Shown: in pieces, positions 22,421 to 33,870 of the stretch | Layout of the letters: each line of letters starts with the position of its first letter | Numbering within the stretch: position 1 is the first letter of the stretch | From: Prostheceraeus crozeri | Lineage: Eukaryota > Platyhelminthes > Polycladida > Euryleptidae | Assembly: GCA_907163375.1 (NCBI GenBank) | Contig: CAJQUW010003381.1 | Coordinates: forward strand, 124,001-188,000 | DNA: 64,000 bases | Direction: 5' to 3' | Position numbers and translations under genes: made by a program | Notes under the pieces: model-generated | Told to the model about the DNA's origin: nothing | Database searches by the model: none | What the model saw: the letters and a program-made list of their open reading frames with translations, nothing else

Positions 22421-23486
22421 GATTTCTATATAGTATATCGGGATGAGACACTACCGATATCTACATGCATTAGTAGTCCGATTTTTGAATTTATGCAAAA
22501 GCTGAATTGAGGATATAATAGTCACTTACGCAACTATTGCATGAATGTTCCTTTATATCATTCCATGAGCTTTACTTATGGTTTAGATAGAGGATAGATT
22601 GTGTATTACGCAATTGACTGAAGTTGTAGAATTTTTGGTACCATTCATTTCAATCGTTCTTAACAAACAACTTTGTATAAATCGATCGCTTACTTCAGTA
22701 AAAATACATGAGAATTTGTTAGAATACTTCTGCACCTTTCGAATACAGACTTGGACAGATAGCCTATGCATCCAGATTTCCATACTGATATGTAATTTTT
22801 CATATAAAAAATTGACGAATCATTTCAGTACAGAAAATTGAAATGGATGTCCAATTTCACATCGCGATAAAAGTTCTTCCCAACAAAAGCAAAGAAGTTT
22901 TTCGAAAACTTCGTATTAGTTCTTGTGGATAGGATTTTTTAGGCTTTCTTTATGCGGATTTTCAATAAATTCCATGCTTCTATGGTCATGTCCATCAGAC
23001 AATTTGTTGGTACAATCAAGCCATCGCGAGAAAATACAGCAAATAATCCTGTTCATCTAAGTTGAAGCAGTGTCGGACGAGATATCTTCTTACTTGATTT
23101 GAATCAAATAGCGCGAAGGACTACAATTTTTAATGATGACTTTTCTGACTATAAATTCATCTGAGCTTTACATATAATGCCTTTCTTCTTAAGTCCAAGT
23201 TTGTGGGTTCAGGCATGATTGAAAAAAATCTCGAGAAAATGCAAATTAATTGATTCTGAGCGATCAGCAGCAGCATTCAAAGCTTCGGGACACTTCAGAA
23301 TGCTTAGAAAGGAAATCATTTTGCTCTTTCTGCATTAGTTACATCCTTTACAGATATCAACTTTTTTCCACATGAAGACTGTCGATACCAGCTGAAACGG
23401 CACTCGAATGAATTTTTCCCAAGAGGACATACTTAGAACCACAAAAAGATATGAAGTACTAATTACACTCAAAGGGTTTTGGTGGA

Positions 23487-24206
23487 CTAGATCATGTCGT
23501 AAAATGACTCTCTAATCAAGCTAAGAGATTTTGAGACCACACAAGCTTCTAGCATGACAACAAGGAAGCGTTCCAGATAATCAAGTTTACAAATCTGAAT
23601 TAATTTTATAGGATCGGAATGCTCACTTCGTTTATGAAGTCCTATCTTTGGAGACTTTACATTAATCACGTCAATAAAACAATGGAAAATTTGGAGCGTT
23701 ACCAAAAGGTCAATGAAGTTGCATTGCTCCAGTGCTTGAATGGCTAACTTGTGTAAGAAAGAATGAGTTAAAAGAGCTGAACTTTTCTATATTCCATTTG
23801 AAGCCAAAGCTTTGTTGTTCAGCATAATTATGTGCCATTTTTAACTGTCTTGACTTTTCGATATAGTAGAGCTCCTTGATATTAGTTAATTTTCATAGAA
23901 TGGAGATGCTATAATTGAATCAACTGGGAGCAAAAGGAATAAGAAATTCACCGGATTTTAATAAGTTTTTGTGCGAGTAGATGTTCTTGATATTATGTGA
24001 TTCCAAATTCCCTCTTCAAATTCTCGAATATTTTGCAGCCAATATTTTCCTGAATCTTTCGGAGTCTTTTGGGAAACAATGAAATGAAATAGTATGATCT
24101 TGTTTTCTATTTGGGTTCTACAATTTGTGCTACAACCATCGACAACACATTTGAAAGTCACTTTGAGAAAGTATAATCGTGATACTGTCTTCTGTGATAC
24201 AATCAA
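23487..24206 (-). pseudogene. THAP/P-type transposase remnant
   Basis: The N-terminal frame (24206-23958) has FKCVVDGCSTN, then ILFHFI, PKDSGKYWLQNI. This resembles the start of a THAP zinc finger (C-x4-C here, and the Pro/Trp signature), without a clear distal C-x2-H. The frame at 23705-23487, extended upstream in phase, reads QALEQCNFIDLL...FIDVINVKSP, like the THAP9/P-transposase region just inside the catalytic domain. The intervening sequence is shifted or stopped. The family call is an inference from weak similarity plus the element's ends. Confidence 0.45.
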
Positions 24207-24356
24207 CTGTCTTTAAAACAGGACTACTAATGTATGTAGATATCGGTAGTGTCTCATCCCGTTATAGAATGCTATATAGAAATCCATGGGGTTACATTCC
24301 AGTAAGCTAAAGAACTGGCGATTTCTATGAAAATCTATATTTCTATAACACTGCTT

Positions 24357-24400
24357 TAATGTGTACAGTACATTAAACGTTTAATGTACTGTACACATTA
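24357..24400. repeat. Perfect 44-bp palindrome, no loop
   Basis: AATGTGTACAGTACATTAAA meets its exact reverse complement with no spacer. The CAGTACATTAAACG half-site recurs at about 26283, and TAGTACATTAAAT at about 26403. Confidence 0.85.
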
Positions 24401-25319
24401 TAGTTCGTGAAACATATTATGATAAACCACAGAAATTGCACTTCACACAAAGAAAGTCATTGTGATAGATTTAATGTAGTCGTCCCCTACGGGGACTCGT
24501 ATATCAAATACATATACACTAATCCCCAAAATGTCTGTCACCTTTTGAATTGCTTTCTAATGTTAATAGGTGACATCGTTATAAAATTTGCCAATTTAAA
24601 TATATCTATGAAAACATTGAACACTCTATATGTCATGGATAAGTTAGTCATTGAATTGAAATATATTTCTATGAAAACTATAAGTTGCAGTGGTATTAGA
24701 AAAGTTTGATTTCGAAGTTAATTGTACTCAAGCATGCCTGCACGATCAACGAAAAGATGACAGCAAAATTGTGAAGCAAAATTGGAATAGAAAACAAAGG
24801 GAATTAAGGAAGATATGGCTCATAGTAGAGGTCTTTGGTTTTTCAGTAATGAAGTTGGCAACATCAGAAGTGGTGTGACTTCTGAAATTTAGAAAAAGAA
24901 TCAATTTGAGGTACAGAGCGAGACTCAAAATGAGATTTAGTGAATGAATAATGTTTCGCAAGGAAATCCACCGAACGCAGCAACCGCCCACTGCTTAGAG
25001 CAAGCTTCGAAGATTGCGGAGTGAAAGGCGGATGCCGCAAGAACGGAAGTCCACATGAACGAATGAGCGAATGAAAGCTGATAACTCCAGTTAAGATATA
25101 GAAAGTCTGGAAAGATAGTTCAATTAGTGTTCTGGGAGTGATCTGTGTTTGTGAACTTAGTGAGTTACGAATTCTGAAATTCTTGGTGAAATTCGAAAAG
25201 GGTGAATGCTAACGTTATTACTCGTGCTAGTCTTTTATGCATCGCTAGTAGACAGTCGGATTCTATCTTTCATGAAACATATCTCATCATTGGCTGATCA
25301 GCTTCATCATGTTAGAAAT

Positions 25320-25510
25320 ACTTCAAAGATGGAGTGGACATCAAGATCACCAGATCGCAATCCTATCGAACATGTGTAATGGGATCTGGTCTAGAGGAAA
25401 GTATACAAAAGGGGCGGCGCTAACTGCTTGAAGGACTTATAATCATCGTGGTCGAAGAGTGGATGACCATTCATCAGGAGGTTTCCCTCGTTACTAACAA
25501 TTTATGATCT
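25320..25510 (+). pseudogene. Tc1-like transposase C-terminal fragment
   Basis: The plus-strand reading MEWTSRSPDRNPIEHV is the Tc1 motif containing the catalytic Glu (SPDxNPIEH). Further relics follow (WDLV, then KRGGANCLKDL and VEEWMTIHQE), interrupted by stops. No upstream Asp regions are recognisable, so this is an old fragment. Confidence 0.6.
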
Positions 25511-25792
25511 TATTGAAATTTGAAAATATCTTTGTTTATCGTCAGGATAATTACTTTTCTTAACTTGGGCCCATGCAATCCTGGAAACATTTATTGTGGT
25601 ATGGGAAGAGGCTTTGACATGTATATATTTGGGTATATTTAAAAGTGACACACATTTTTGGGATTTAGTGTATGTGTCTCGGACTTTCTAAATGTGTAAA
25701 GTAAAATATCAGTGCTTTATTATATACTATATATAATGTTTATTATATTATTTGAATAGTTATCAAAGTATACTTTCATGTGGTGTACATTT

Positions 25793-25841
25793 AAATGCCT
25801 ATCTATGGTACTATTCCATGTAATTCATTCTTTCGCAGCTG
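25793..25841. repeat. Dispersed repeat, copy 2
   Basis: Matches 13529-13580 with one substitution and a 3-base gap (ATGCCTATCTATGGTACTAT, then TTCTTTCGCAGCT). Confidence 0.55.
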
Positions 25842-25964
25842 TGTAATGAACAAAGAAATTTAAAGTCATTAAACCTGACATTACAAGAAAAGCTGTACAT
25901 AAGTACTAGTAGAATCATAAAGCTAATAAAAATTTATGAAGAAATTTATAAAAAAATTAAGGCG

Positions 25965-26280
25965 CTTCTGGCAGAGTTTGCGCTAATAACGCTATAGCAT
26001 TAGACTTTGCCAGAGAAACACCAAGACGCTCCAATAATTCTCGTCGAGAAAAACTTGATGACATGCTTTTTGTATGGTAAGACGGTCAGCGATCTTAATG
26101 GTTGCCACGGCCTGATCACTCCAAGTCCCATATACTGACTGTAGCAGCCCATGGGATGCAGCGCCAATATAGCTGCTCGCAAACATCACCATTTACCCGA
26201 ATCTTCCTCTCCTCAGCTGCAGCAAGGCATTCAATTACTGTTGTACTCGCTCCATCAATCCTCAGAATAAAGTCCTAAAA
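25965..26280 (-). other. Coding-like remnant, unidentified
   Basis: A minus-strand stretch starting after an AG at about 26275 reads DFILRIDGASTTVIECLAAAEERKIRVNG and then breaks. Other frames remain open to 25992. A short inverted repeat (CTGGCAGAGTTTGCGCTAAT and its partner) spans 25968-26025. It could be an exon or a transposon relic; I do not recognise the family. Confidence 0.25.
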
Positions 26281-26538
26281 ACAGTACATTAAACGATAAT
26301 GTGCTCATACGGTATTTAAAATATGTTATATCACAGATATCAGTCTTCACACTTAAAAAGTCCTCGTTCATAGACTTGATTTACTCGTCTCCTTCCGAGA
26401 CTAGTACATTAAATCTGTGACTCAGACTTTCTACAACATGTAAGGCCTGATATCATATTCAGAAAGGTAAAGTCACACTGGAGACAACATCACTTCAAGT
26501 AATATTTTATATCTACAGATAGATATCTTTACATAATC

Positions 26539-26800
26539 GACCAGTGGACGGGAAATCATTTCAGCTTTTTTCAAATCAAGTTATAAAACTTTAATTTGGT
26601 CGAAATTGATTAAAAGCCAAGATGAAATATACACTTTAGACGGGCCTTCGCCGTCTTGTGCCTTCCATCTGTCGAGGTTGCCAACGACCGATAGAATGCG
26701 CAGGACGCCGAAGACCCGTCTAAAATGTGAATTTTACTTTGACTTTAAATTTGACCAGCGAATAAAATTCGACCAAACTTTGGAAAGTTTCATTCATTTC
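26539..26800. repeat. Foldback element, copy 2
   Basis: Starts GACCAGTGGACGGGAAATCAT, parallel to the edge at 10778. It has a GC-rich inverted centre: AGACGGGCCTTCGCCGTC near 26637 pairs with GGACGCCGAAGACCCGTCT near 26702. The arms are more diverged than in copy 1, so this copy is older. Confidence 0.6.
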
Positions 26801-26829
26801 ATTTAAAGATGTTATAAAGCACTGCTCTA

Positions 26830-28537
26830 TCTTATCACTACATGGTTGGTTTGCAATGACTTTGAATTGTTGGTGGCTTATTATACATAGTTGCCAATGA
26901 AAAAGATATGTTTGAGATAGAAATACAATGCCGAAATTCGGCTTGTTTTTTTTCAGTGTAGGTACTAACATTCTATTAGCTTGCAATAATCTCGAGCATA
27001 AAATCGAAGACACAAATTTCTATTTTCTAAAAGACTAAAACCTCAAGTGTCCTTGAATTTTTGGATTGCATTTTTTATTTAAGCAGATGTTTATATATTA
27101 ATAGGATAGAGTAGCCCGTGTTGTTACTCATGTAAATGTTTGGTTCTCAGTTTTGGTGCTTTTATAGTTTATCTCACTAAGTACTGTGATATCCTTTGAT
27201 CGGCCACTGCTCAAAGGCACCTCATTTGATAATATTGATGGTGCATTCTGATATTTCAAATATCAATATTCAAGTGAAATTGAAGGCAACTATTTGGTCC
27301 GCAATGCCCCCATACCGTGCAACTTCTCCTGAGGCGCCTCCATAGCCTGTCATATCCCTGACAGATGTCTGCAGAAACACACGTTCTACTATTATATTAC
27401 AGCTACATCCGCTTCTTTCCAGATGCTTCCCACGTGTAGTAGACGTGACCTTTACATCGCAATATTCGGTTGTTTGCAGTCAGACAGTGAAAATGTCATC
27501 ATCAAACGTCAATCTAGCCTAATTATTCATCAGCAGAAAGGCAAAAAAGCTGACCTGTTTTAATCGAAGAAGACGAAAATTGATAGTTCACCTCAAAATG
27601 CATGATCAAGCTTTTCAATTCTTGGGAATTAGAGCGCGCAGGTGTCACGAATCGACAGTCAACGCATATCAATCTGCACACGATGAGTACTTTCGCTCGA
27701 CTACTTTTAACTCGCAGTTGAAATGCAATCGAGAGTGAAATGTGTACAGGAACACGTCTGCGAACTTTGCTTCGCAACTTCCGCTTACGGCAGGACTTTG
27801 AACTGCGAGATGACTTTCTCCAAGAACTACTCATCTTGATGAAGATTTCAGGGCTAGTCATTGACGTCTAATTTTATCCACCTAAATTGAAGATCTTCCA
27901 CACCTTGACTAGGAAATGTTGTAGAAAGTTGACATCTTCAGGAGGAATAGGACAAAAACATGTTGAGTCGGAGATATCTGATTAATCTTGTTATTCGTCA
28001 TGACCAAAGGTTACAACGGATTCCGGTATTTGTCTGCGATCTAATATGAGGGACACGGGTTTCTTAATTGCTGATCGTAGTATCATATCAGAGATGTATC
28101 TCCGTATTTTTAGCGACTTCCTTAAGAAGCCACAATTTTAAAGTTAATTTTATCTGTGTGTGCGTAATTTTTAAGGAAGAGGTTATGGGTTTAGTAGCAA
28201 CTACTCTTATTACGTCTCAAGCATCTCTTGCTTCAATATTAGACTCAAGACTGTAAGCGAGGCACGCTCAATTTTGCAGCATATATATTCACGCAAATAG
28301 GAGCCCTCTTTGCTCATTGGTGGGCATTGGGCAACAACCGCACAACCACAAAGTCAACCTGCTATACTCTCACCTATTTTCTACACTCAAAGTCAACCTC
28401 ATAGTCTTCATGTTACTTCAGTGGCACCCTATCATCTCATTCATGGGAACCCTACTAATTTATAGCTCTTTTTTACTCACAGGCGCCTCTCTTCTTCAAA
28501 GACACCCTTCTCAAAGATCAGCCCAATAAAGTTAGGA
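26830..28537. other. Stretch without supported features
   Basis: AT-rich, with a less AT-rich patch at 27300-27850. An antisense frame there (27861-27523) is Ser/Arg-rich but has no recognisable domain or splice context. Confidence 0.35.
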
Positions 28538-28880
28538 GAGCTCAGTTGGTTAAGGGCCGTGCTTTCGCAAGATGGCACAGAAGATTCAGAATTTTTGTCC
28601 GCCTGGAAAGTTACCACCCCTTATAGCAGAGATCACCAATCCCATCCCAGTGGCCAGCACATTCAGACTGCATCACCTGTAGCTTGTTAGTATGGCTAAT
28701 TATGTTTCAAAGGGACCTGAGTTGATGAAGACAAGGAATGATAGCTAAGGGGCTTGGTGCCCATATTGGTCCCCTCTAATCCCCTCCATCCTCTTTGTGG
28801 GATCAATGACTTCAAGTGCCTCAATAACTTCAATCACATCCGTGAAATGCATCATCGTCTTGTTAGCCTACTAAGTAACG
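28538..28880 (+). repeat. Probable tRNA-derived SINE or SINE-like repeat
   Basis: The head GGAGAGCTCAGTTGGTTAAG is a close A-box/D-arm match (AGCTCAGTTGGTTAAG). A B-box-like AGATTCAGAAT lies at plausible spacing. A GC-richer body follows and the end is indistinct. No second copy was found in the window. Confidence 0.5.
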
Positions 28881-29479
28881 TTGGACTGTACCAGGGTGTC
28901 GCGTGAGAAACTTCCGGAATTTTTCTGTTCAATATTGGTAATACGAATTATGTAGTACATTGGCCTCCTCTTCTGTGGCTGGTTCCGGATTCACCTTCCT
29001 TTAGTCTTCTCATCCGGACCAAACGATGGGCTACGAAAAAATCACTTAACTATTTGTGAAGTACTGCAGATGATGTTTAAGTTGTATGTACTATTGATTT
29101 TGATGACGACGGAGAAAGTAGTGGGATCCCAGGCAGTTCAATTCTATATATCCGGAAACGTGTGTGTGCCCACCATCCGGGCCGCGGATTTTACACTGAC
29201 GGCGGACTCATGCTTAATGCGGACATCATGATTTAGCTCGATAGAGACGTGTTGTTTTTTATGCAGCAGAATAATGCGTAGTTTACACGAAAAACCGAGC
29301 ATTGGGACTGATTTATCGCGATGCCTCGCATTGAAATTTCATGTCATGACGAGATAGAGAACCATCGCATCAGTCACAAGCGATGTTTTTGCGGCATTTG
29401 TCTGCGCAATTATGCAATAATCAATATATATTTAGAGCGGTCACGACTGATACTAAATTTTGATATAATCGCTATGCAC
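28881..29479. other. Stretch without supported features
   Basis: Mixed composition with no domain. The frame at 29321-29515 (+) is unsupported. Confidence 0.35.
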
Positions 29480-30709
29480 CCCGTACGGAAAAAATTGGTA
29501 GAAATCATAGTATGACCATATGTATGAACTCAAATATATTTCATACGCATGTGGAATTCATGCTCATAATATGCTATGTTCATACATATGAAATGTGCTT
29601 TTTATCATACATATGAATCGCCCATGAATGTTTGTAATTATAAATTAAAGTTTTTATGGCTGTTGTGAAGATGTGGTGTATGAAGAACGGATATGTATGG
29701 CTATTGATATAATATCTCTACGCAAGCTTCATGATGTTTTTTGGAAGGTGTATGCTTAATTTTGTTTTAGCGGTCATTAACCGTCTTTATAAATGAACGC
29801 TGTTGACAATTACCAGACTATTCTATCTGTCGATTGCACAACTTTAAAAGCATGTTCGTTAGGACAAGTTACGGAAAGGATATGAGTTAAAAAAGTTAAA
29901 CGTAGAGGAAATTTTTATCATCGATTTTGGAATGTTTGGTTGGTTTTCTACGAATCTAGGAAGAATAATTACTTGTGATCATTTATGTTTCAAGGTATCA
30001 TAGATGCTATTGTAAGGTAGGCTAGTAATGCTGTCCGGTTGTGAGACATGTGTGTTTAAAGTGGAAGATGTACGGAGGATGAGAGCAGTCGAGATGAGAA
30101 ACCTGAAATTCATGGGAAGAGGAACTAAGTTGAGCAGCGAAAACAAATGAAGCTGTGAGAGATAGGATGTAGATAGAAGAATTTAGAGATGTGATGGAAA
30201 GCGATATGAAACGAAAAGATATAATGGCTAACTAGAGGTAGCGCAATTATCAGGCAAGCATACAGAAACATCATACATAATGTTCACCCTATGTCAATTA
30301 GGGAAGTACACGTATGATTTATTATCATGAAATCATGCGTATGTTCTCAGAAAAGTTCCTTATTTCATATGTAGGTTCATGCAAATGATTATACCATGAA
30401 ACTAAAAATGTACATACACACGATTTTTTATAATCATGCGTATGATCATTTGCATGAATTTTACTTCAGTTCATACGTATGGCATACATATGATCATATC
30501 CCAAACATACCTCTCATCATATGTGAGAAAAGGCATGTTTTTCTCTGAAAGCGTCTTAATTTTTTTTCCTTTCATGCTGCATTTTCATGCTTTCATGCTG
30601 CTGTATGTAATTCCACAAATCTCTGATTAATACTTTTCACACGTATGATCATACGTATGGTTGGGCTTATTTCATACGTATGGTCATACTGTTCATTTTT
30701 CCGTACGGG
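29480..30709. mobile_element. Element with CCCGTACGG ends and CATACGTATG subterminal arrays
   Basis: The inverted ends CCCGTACGGAAAAA, followed on both sides by AGTATGACCATA(T/C)GTATG, bound 1,230 bp. Both subterminal regions are crowded with variants of the palindrome CATACGTATG (CATATGTATG, CATACGCATG, ATCATACGTATG). Such arrays usually act as transposase-binding sites. No target duplication is clear and no transposase is recognised, so the superfamily is unknown. Confidence 0.7.
30030..30250 (+). pseudogene. Decayed RTE-like LINE fragment
   Basis: One plus-strand frame reads LSGCETCVFKVEDVRRMRAV then EMRNLKFMGRG, matching the region after the reverse transcriptase in RTE-type elements (GSETWxL..ED.RR...EMRxLR). 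Stops and shifts follow. It lies inside the 29480 element. Confidence 0.45.
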
Positions 30710-31833
30710 ATGGATGTTTGGTTATGTCCTTTTCAAAGCACAAATTCAAACTTTCCGATTAATAATGCTATATGCATTGTTCTTTCGCTATGTTCTTAAT
30801 GCGTTGTAGACTATCGTGTAGGATAATATCTCAGCGTTCCTGTGTTCCTTTGTCATCCACCTTTGATCCAATTGGACCGCCTGTTGGGCGTGTACTATAA
30901 TCAAGAAGATCATGAGAAACTCATTCTCTTGATATTTCTAAGTAAACGGATTTTCTGTTGTCGCAAGACACAAAATCCCATTGCGACTGAAATTCATTTA
31001 TCGATACACTGACTTAATTTGTACATAAGTTTATCGGAGTCGTTTGTACTCAAAAAAGAAGGAAGCAGAAGGAAGTTGATCATTAAGACTATATTTTTAT
31101 TCGATACACCAAAGAATTCGTTGACGGAAAAAGATAGAATGATGAACCATCTGCGCTGTGGCATCATACTTCCTATTGATGATCAAAGCCGAAAATGAGA
31201 AGTCTTTATGTTGCAGAATGCGCAAGCTGTCGTGAACTATTGGGATTTTGTCTCCGTGGTCCAGAGATGGAAACTGGCCTGCATTTCAGACCGACTTCTA
31301 GTATTTTAAGTAATGAGCAAATTTATCGTCAAGCAGGAGATTTCTGTGTCTGAAAAGCATCTTTTGATCAGTCAGTTAGGCCAAATTTAATAAACTATTA
31401 TTCAACCCATTAGTTGATACATCTTCTATAACTTACTAGTTAAATTAATTAGTTATTATTCTATGTATGTTCAATAAAGGATGCTGATATATCCTGAGCA
31501 TCGAGCGAGTAGTGTAATCAGTTATCGGTAGGGCTAATTCCAAGGACAATAACGATTTCTTATAGTAGAAGGAATAATATGCATTATGTAATCATCTTTG
31601 CAGCATTATTCAGTATAATTTGTATAACAGGGTGTTGGCATGTACTCATCGTAATGAAATATTACTTAACGATAATTTTAGTCATTGATGTATACGTTAA
31701 CCGGGTACCTATATCATACTACCTTACTTAAATATATTTTAGACGAAAATAAATGTGGCAGAATATCATCAGCACCTAAGCTCTCTCTCGCTTTTCATTT
31801 AGTTTCAGACATGCATCTATCGTAAATATTCCC
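30710..31833. other. Stretch without supported features
   Basis: AT-rich with no reliable open frame. A possible acceptor at about 31216 is followed by open codons but no proper donor. Confidence 0.35.
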
Positions 31834-31841
31834 TATCTGAG

Positions 31842-32504
31842 CATAGAGTAAGATATATAGGTAGAGTGTCGACTCAAAAAAGTACGTGTATACAGTGAAA
31901 ATTTTTGTATGAGAAGATTCAGTTTCTTGCGGAGATTACGTTCCCGTGGTCCAAAGCATGAGCAGTTCTAAAAAATTGTCAAAATTTTGCTCATTTATAT
32001 ACTACCTAGATGATTCCTCTATGTAAGTGGTATGCAACAAGTTGGATATCAAAAGGAATGAATATTTGCTAATAAGCATCCTAAATGCATCCTAGCTAAA
32101 CGGAAATTAAGCTGATTATCAAGAGAATTTCATGATCCGTTTTATAATAGAAGTCTTCATGAAAAAGTCGACATCTTATTGTGCTATCTTGGCTGAAATT
32201 TCATATTTCTAATTCATGAATGCAATAGCTGGTCATTGAGTTACCAATTTAACAAATATTACCTCTCCAAGTATGTCATGACACGGACAATATGTAAAAT
32301 AATGTAATTTCCTTCTGCTTTGCTATCATGATCAGTCATTTTCGTTGTAATTTCTTCAAAACTGCATAAATGTGTATATCTCACATTTTGAAACAATTCC
32401 GACTGTATCTCCCTTGAGTTCATTTATTGAAATCGAAAGTGTATACACATTGGGGATTTAATAAATGCTGAGTTTACCACTCTACCTAATATACTTACTC
32501 TATG
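31842..32504. mobile_element. 663-bp MITE with CAT-starting ends and 8-bp duplication
   Basis: The ends CATAGAGTAAGATATATAGG and, from the right, CATAGAGTAAGTATATTAGG continue to TAGAGTG. They are flanked by TATCTGAG (31834-31841) and TGTCTGAG (32505-32512), a 7/8 match. CAT-starting ends with 8-bp duplications resemble P-type elements. No coding capacity. Confidence 0.7.
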
Positions 32505-32850
32505 TGTCTGAGTCTAAATTATAGACCTTATCAGTAAAATCAAAATAATATCGGGGTATTCGAGATTGCTTTGCAATTAGCGTTTGGAAATTAGGCTAAC
32601 CGTATACTTTTTGGAGAACCAATAATGAAGGCTACTTTTGTACTCTGTTCCTATAGGTGAAACGCATACGTGCAAAGAGTCCCTCATAGACATCATTGCT
32701 GCCTTCTCATCTAAGTAGCGCGCTTGGTATGTTCTTAAGCCTATAAGCGAACTTCCGTAGCGACTTTTCCGTAACTGAAATAATTTTGATTGGATCTTGT
32801 AGGGCTATCCTGATCATAAATTTTGAGAGGTGAAATGCTAGCCTCATTGG

Positions 32851-33274
32851 CAAGGATGGTGATTTTATACTCAAGCATAAAAAAACAAAAAAAAATCTTT
32901 TCAGGCATAAATGAACATTTTGATAATCTTATTAAGTATCATAGTTCATGTTTTTGACAAACATTACATGTGCAATTAAGATTGATTGATTATTAAAACC
33001 TGATTCATTTTGTATCAAGGAAATAGATAATTTGTGATTGCAAATGCGATTTCTAATTAAATCATATTCAAATTGCCTCTGAGATTCATGGGGTCATAGT
33101 CATGTCACTTGGAAATTGGCTAAAATTAGTATATTATCGCAATATCACGATAACACATTCAATATAACATGTGTTTAACATCAGCTACGCATGATTTCGA
33201 CATAATCCGAGCATAAAAGCATAAAAATTTAAGCATAAATTGTCTCTCTCAGAAGCATAAAATCACCATCGCTG
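32851..33274. mobile_element. hAT-type MITE, 424 bp
   Basis: The inverted ends CAAGGATGGTGATTTTATAC and, from the right, CAGCGATGGTGATTTTATGC are flanked by CTCATTGG (32843-32850) and CTCATTAG (33275-33282). CA-starting ends and 8-bp duplications are hAT features. GCATAAA repeats lie inside both ends. Confidence 0.7.
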
Positions 33275-33624
33275 CTCATTAGTATTTTTAGTGACTTGCC
33301 ACTGTTGTGAAACCGGCCTGTTTCCGGCGTCCTGTGTGGAGGTTGCCCGTCATCGGACCGGCCCGAAAATCTCGTACAGTTTCCATCTCTACCTTGTTCT
33401 GCTTTGCTTCGTGGCCAAATCCCTTATCGTCATGTGGCTTCAAATCAACTTCCATGTTACGTGTATCTTTGTTCGCTGTACTCTGAAGAGTATAGTGCAA
33501 ATTAATTTCCGCATCGACACGGTTTTCGCTACTGTCGTATCTGAAATGCTGGTATTTTGTGAAATTGTTAAATCTTCTAGGTGTTCGAAATTTTGCACAT
33601 GCTCATCTTGCTCATCTTAAAGGC

Positions 33625-33870
33625 CTTGTCCCAGTGAAGGGGCGACCTAATTTTCCTCATCCATCTCGAGCGGTTCATTGCATCCTCGGTTGAGCTGCAC
33701 TGATCTTAATGTCCTCTAGCACTTGGCGCTCTCATTTTTTCTTTGGTCGCCATCTGCTTCGTGACCCTGGCACAGGCATTCCCAATGTTAGTTGGGTCTG
33801 GTGTTCATGAGGTCCACATGCCCACACCACCTCAGTCTGTGCCACTGCTATTACACATCCTACGCATGCG
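33625..33870 (-). pseudogene. RTE-like LINE C-terminal fragment
   Basis: Minus-strand reading with small shifts: LRWCGHVDLM, then VPGSRSRWRPKKK, VLEDIKISAAQPR and GRPFTGTRPL. This is the conserved tail after the reverse transcriptase in RTE-type LINEs (GHV...GRPKK.W...DIK...). Old and interrupted. Confidence 0.55.

Larger units (their letters stand above)
22250..24287 (-). mobile_element. P-element-like transposon with THAP remnants
   Basis: The outer inverted ends CATTGATTTCTATATAG and, read inward from the right, ATGGATTTCTATATAG are flanked by TGGGTTAC (22242-22249) and GGGGTTAC (24288-24295), an 8-bp duplication with one mismatch. Inner inverted blocks 22440-22478 and 24228-24266 (GGGATGAGACACTACCGATA...) are near identical. 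P elements have 8-bp duplications, CAT-starting ends and THAP transposases, consistent with the coding remnants at 23487-24206. A foldback is inserted in its left end. Confidence 0.65.
24450..26436. repeat. Inverted repeat pair about 1.9 kb apart
   Basis: GAAAGTC...AGATTTAATGTA followed by a small hairpin (GTCCCCTACGGGGAC) near 24450-24512 has a diverged reverse-complement partner at 26368-26436 (hairpin GTCTCCTTCCGAGAC). They may be the ends of a decayed transposon holding the Tc1-like fragment at 25320. No target duplication was found. Confidence 0.4.

Noticed and set aside
22200..22451. Mirror-image open frames on both strands
   Set aside because: By-products of the 58-bp palindrome inserted in the P-like element.
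27523..27861. Ser/Arg-rich antisense frame resembling an SR protein
   Set aside because: No RRM, no RS dipeptide tract of useful length, no splice signals.
33290..33620. 109-codon Cys-rich frame as a secreted or membrane protein
   Set aside because: It overlaps an antisense frame and a GC-rich patch resembling foldback centres; no signal peptide or family is recognisable.
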